A stretch of DNA of 64,000 nucleotides, taken from the NCBI RefSeq assembly GCF_920987055.1, contig NZ_CAKLBX010000001.1, forward strand, positions 62,001-126,000, written 5' to 3'. This stretch comes from Novosphingobium sp. CECT 9465 (GTDB taxonomy: Bacteria; Pseudomonadota; Alphaproteobacteria; Sphingomonadales; Sphingomonadaceae). The notes beneath the pieces were generated by a model that worked only from the letters and a program-made list of their open reading frames with translations, searched no databases and was not told the DNA's origin. Shown piece by piece: positions 61,626 through 64,000 of the stretch (the first letter of the stretch is position 1; the number at the start of each line of letters is the position of its first letter). Position numbers and translations under genes: made by a program.

Positions 61626-62636
61626 TCAGCGGCGGGCCAGGGCGTCCTCGCTCTGCGCCATCAGTTGCGCGATGATCTCGGCCACTGGCTCTTCCTTGGT
61701 GACCATGCCGACCGATTGCCCGGCCATCACCGATCCACGCTCTACATCGCCATCGATCACCGCGCGGCGCAGCGCGCCTGCCCAGAAGTGCTCGATCTCA
61801 AGCTGCGCCTGGCCCATGTCGACGATGCCTTCGTCAAGCCGCTTGGCCACTTCCACCTGCTTGGCGGTGAATTCCTCGGTGCCCTTGTTCTTGAGCGCGC
61901 GGACCGGGATCACCGGCAGGCGCGGATCGACCTGAACGCTGACGATGGCATCGCGCGCGTTGCCACGGAAGAACGCTTTCTTGAATGCCGGGTGGGCAAT
62001 GGATTCGGTGGCGCAGGCAAAGCGCGTACCCAGTTGCACGCCGCTCGCACCCATTTCCAGATAGCTGGCGATCATCTCGCCCCGGCCAATGCCGCCCGCC
62101 ACGAACACCACGTGATCGGCGGCCAGTTCGGGCAGAAACTCCTGCGCCAGCACCGATGTGGAGACCGGGCCGATATGCCCGCCCGCTTCCGAACCTTCGA
62201 TCACCAGCGCGTCCGCGCCGGAACGCAGCAGCTTCTTGGCCAGCGCCAGCGTGGGGGCGAAGACCAGCACTTTTGCGCCAAAGTCCTTGATCGCCTCGAC
62301 GCTGCCCTTGGGCGGGATGCCGCCTGCCAGCACGACATGGCCGACCTTGTGCTTTGCGCAGACCGCGATCAGATCGAACAGGGCAGGGTGCATGGTAATC
62401 AGGTTCACGCCGAACGGTCTGGCGGTCAAAACCCTCGTCGCGGTGATTTCGGCATCGAGCAGTTCGGGCGTCATCGCGCCGCAGGCGATCACGCCGAAGC
62501 CACCGGCATTGCTGATCGCCGAAACCAGATTGCGTTCGGAAACCCAGCTCATCGCTCCGCACAGGATGGCATGTTCGGTGCCGAGGAATTCGGCGCCACG
62601 GCGCATCATGGCGGAAGTTTTGGGCGTTGCGGTCAT
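61626..62636 (-). CDS. FMN-dependent nitronate monooxygenase/FabK-like oxidoreductase
   Basis: 336 aa, TIM barrel of the 2-nitropropane dioxygenase family. CGAMSWVSERNLVSAISNAGGFGVI at the N-terminus, GHVVLAGG, the FMN/active-site loop EGSEAGGHIG and FVAGGIGRGEMIASYLEMGASGVQLGTRF. Members include nitronate monooxygenases and the enoyl-ACP reductase FabK; context does not decide. Divergent from the pentapeptide-repeat gene. Confidence 0.88.
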   Translation of the reverse strand: MTATPKTSAMMRRGAEFLGTEHAILCGAMSWVSERNLVSAISNAGGFGVIACGAMTPELLDAEITATRVLTARPFGVNLITMHPALFDLIAVCAKHKVGHVVLAGGIPPKGSVEAIKDFGAKVLVFAPTLALAKKLLRSGADALVIEGSEAGGHIGPVSTSVLAQEFLPELAADHVVFVAGGIGRGEMIASYLEMGASGVQLGTRFACATESIAHPAFKKAFFRGNARDAIVSVQVDPRLPVIPVRALKNKGTEEFTAKQVEVAKRLDEGIVDMGQAQLEIEHFWAGALRRAVIDGDVERGSVMAGQSVGMVTKEEPVAEIIAQLMAQSEDALARR

Positions 62637-62768
62637 ATTGGCGTGGGATCCCGTCCGGTAAACTGGCCGGGGCTTTACGGCCCCTTCGTGTCAGCAACAA
62701 GGCCGGACTTCCCGCAGATCATTGCTTTGTGTTGGCGAATGCGGGCGCCATTCCCTAAACGCCCGGAA

Positions 62769-63446
62769 ATGACGACCTCCACGATCCGTGACCAGACCCT
62801 TGCCCGCGCAGACATCGTCGCGCTGGCCGGCGGTGCACCCCGGCATCTGGTCGACTGCGATCTTGAAGCGGCGGACCTTGGCAAGCTGGACTTGTCGGGC
62901 TGGACGTTCGAGCGGTGCAACTTGCGCCACGCCGATCTTTCGGGGGCGAACCTTTCCAATACCGTGTGGCAATCATGCCGGGCCGGATTTGCCAATTTCA
63001 GCGCCGCCGATCTGGCGGAAGCCGTGGTCAAAGCCAGCGATTTCAACAATGTGCCCTTTCGCCGCACCAATATCGCCGCAGCCCGGTTCACCGCCACGCG
63101 CATGACCGGGGCGGACTTCCACGGCGCACGGGGCATGGGCTTTGCATTCGAAGAAGTGCTGCTGGTCGGCGCGCGGCTTTCCGGCCTTTCGTTTCGCAAG
63201 GAAACCTTGCGCCGCGTCGATCTGGCGCAGGCCGATCTGGCCAAGTGCGATTTCCGGGGCACCGTCTTCGAAGGCTGCGCCTTGCGCGAAGCCAGCATGG
63301 ATGGCGCGCTGTTTGCGGGGGCTGACCTGCGCGGTGCGGATCTTGGCGGGCTGAAGCTGGAGGACGCCCGGCTGTTCCGCGGCGCGGTGATTTCACGCGA
63401 ACAGGCCGAGCAATTGCTGTCCGGCTGGGGCCTGCTGATCCGCTGA
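62769..63446 (+). CDS. Pentapeptide-repeat protein, Qnr-like
   Basis: 225 aa composed almost wholly of A(D/N)LXX-type pentapeptides (CNLRHADLSGANLSN, AQADLAKCDFRG, FAGADLRGADLGG), folding as a right-handed square beta-helix that mimics DNA. A short non-repeat break near residues 110-130 and a C-terminal dimerisation-like helix (AVISREQAEQLLSGWGLLIR) match the layout of Qnr/MfpA gyrase-protecting proteins, which are about 190-220 aa. Gyrase protection is inference. ATG 62769 is chosen; the longer frame is antisense to the upstream oxidoreductase. Confidence 0.88.
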   Translation: MTTSTIRDQTLARADIVALAGGAPRHLVDCDLEAADLGKLDLSGWTFERCNLRHADLSGANLSNTVWQSCRAGFANFSAADLAEAVVKASDFNNVPFRRTNIAAARFTATRMTGADFHGARGMGFAFEEVLLVGARLSGLSFRKETLRRVDLAQADLAKCDFRGTVFEGCALREASMDGALFAGADLRGADLGGLKLEDARLFRGAVISREQAEQLLSGWGLLIR

Positions 63447-63488
63447 CCGGCAAAGGCGGGGCAGGCCGCAGCCCGCCCCGCTCAAGGC

Positions 63489-64000
63489 TTACTCGCCGTC
63501 CATCTCATAGGCCGTGTGCAGGACGCGGACGGCCAGTTCGGTCTCGTCCTCGTCGATCAGCACCGAAACCTTGATCTCGCTGGTGGTGATCGCCTGGATG
63601 TTGATGCCGCGATCGGCCAGCGCGCGGAACATCGTGGCGGCAACGCCCGCATGGCTGCGCATGCCGACACCGACGACGCTGATCTTGGCGACCTTGCTGT
63701 TGGCCAGCATGCGGTAGTAGCCGATGGTGTCCTTGCGCTCTTCGAGCAGGGCCTGGGTGCGCGCAAGATCGGCCAGCGGTACGGTGAAGGTCACGTCGGT
63801 CTCGCCACGATCCTTGGCGATGTTCTGGATGATCATGTCGACGTTGATGTTGGCTGCGGCCAGCGGCCCGAAGATCGCCGCCACCGCGCCGGGACGGTCG
63901 GCGATGCGCGTCAGGGTGATCTTGGCTTCGTTCTTGTCGGCAGCGATGCCGGTGATCAGCTGGCGTTCCATATCAAGTCCCTCTTGGATTTTGGCAAGTT
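63489..64000 (-). CDS. lysC: Aspartokinase, C-terminal part (runs off window)
   Basis: Minus-strand frame open to the window edge; the visible 170 residues are the regulatory end with two ACT domains (ITGIAADKNEAKITLTRIADRPGAVAAIFGPLAAANINVDMI and KISVVGVGMRSHAGVAATMFRALADRGINIQAITTSEIKVSVLI). Aspartokinase makes aspartyl phosphate at the head of the lysine/threonine/methionine pathway; these domains bind lysine and threonine. The Met at 63971 is internal, since residues upstream (AKIQEGLD) continue the frame, although internal starts giving a separate regulatory subunit are known in some bacteria. Confidence 0.93.
   Translation of the reverse strand, partial: LAKIQEGLDMERQLITGIAADKNEAKITLTRIADRPGAVAAIFGPLAAANINVDMIIQNIAKDRGETDVTFTVPLADLARTQALLEERKDTIGYYRMLANSKVAKISVVGVGMRSHAGVAATMFRALADRGINIQAITTSEIKVSVLIDEDETELAVRVLHTAYEMDGE

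Noticed and set aside
61575..62768. Long N-terminal extension of the pentapeptide-repeat frame
   Set aside because: Antisense to the nitronate-monooxygenase-like gene. The extension has no pentapeptide pattern.
63455..63477. Hairpin between the pentapeptide gene and lysC as a terminator
   Set aside because: Only a 6-bp GGCGGG/CCCGCC stem with an 11-nt loop and no T-tract; expected by chance in such GC-rich DNA.

Overview
The window is high-GC chromosomal DNA from an alphaproteobacterium. It most resembles the Sphingomonadales (Novosphingobium/Sphingomonas type). Supporting this are a tonB-exbB-exbD-exbD cluster with two different ExbD proteins, UrcA-type and CC_3452-type small secreted proteins, MipZ next to panC, rpsT beside dnaA, and candidate EcfG (general stress sigma factor) promoters. 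This assignment is inference from gene content. No rRNA, tRNA, CRISPR array, prophage or plasmid functions were found. The only clear mobile element is one IS110-family insertion sequence.

Layout. 1-8.2 kb: the end of rpoB (5' truncated by the window edge) and complete rpoC, closed by a strong terminator. 8.2-14.1 kb: a chemoreceptor, glpX, a secreted protein, hom and another secreted protein. 14.4-17.1 kb: tonB-exbB-exbD-exbD. 17.1-17.5 kb: two adjacent copies of a palindromic repeat with GTTTGCAAAC borders. 17.5-23.4 kb (minus strand): an HscC-like Hsp70, a membrane J-like protein lacking HPD, and a ligase-associated DEXH helicase, closely spaced. 23.5-25.8 kb: a BON-domain stress-type protein, then an IS110 element sitting inside a third copy of the repeat. 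25.8-29.7 kb: phosphomannomutase, a small J-protein, MipZ, panC and a DUF2322 protein. 29.7-37.3 kb: metallophosphoesterase, lipid-kinase-like protein, UrcA, HxlR regulator, small secreted proteins, MsrB, a class A PBP and a stress-type peptide. 37.3-45.4 kb: DegP/HtrA, HflC-HflK, Mrp, an orphan molybdopterin oxidoreductase and ferrochelatase. 45.5-51.4 kb: rpsT, dnaA, ThiF/MoeB-like, sirtuin, dapB, nth and a lipoprotein. 51.5-64 kb: DctA-like symporter, aroC, small reductase and monooxygenase genes, gyrB, M20 peptidase, HNH nuclease, a nested repeat locus, MFS exporter, nitronate-monooxygenase-like enzyme, a Qnr-like pentapeptide protein and the 3' end of aspartokinase.

Functionally most of the window is housekeeping: transcription, replication initiation and supercoiling, lysine/threonine/aromatic/pantothenate/heme synthesis, envelope quality control and TonB-dependent uptake. 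The most unusual part is the repeat system. At least four intergenic copies of a roughly 120-135 bp module occur, bordered on both sides by inverted GGCGAT...GTC plus GTTTGCAAAC sequences. Two lie directly on the T-tract of a terminator and one forms the stop codon region of a gene. The IS110 element has split one copy at a site that is still intact in another copy. The roughly 200 bp non-coding segment upstream of its recombinase contains short stretches complementary or identical to the target and donor junctions, as expected for a bridge RNA. Two genes for small hydrophilic or disordered proteins share a GAAC-16 nt-CGTT promoter motif, suggesting a stress regulon.
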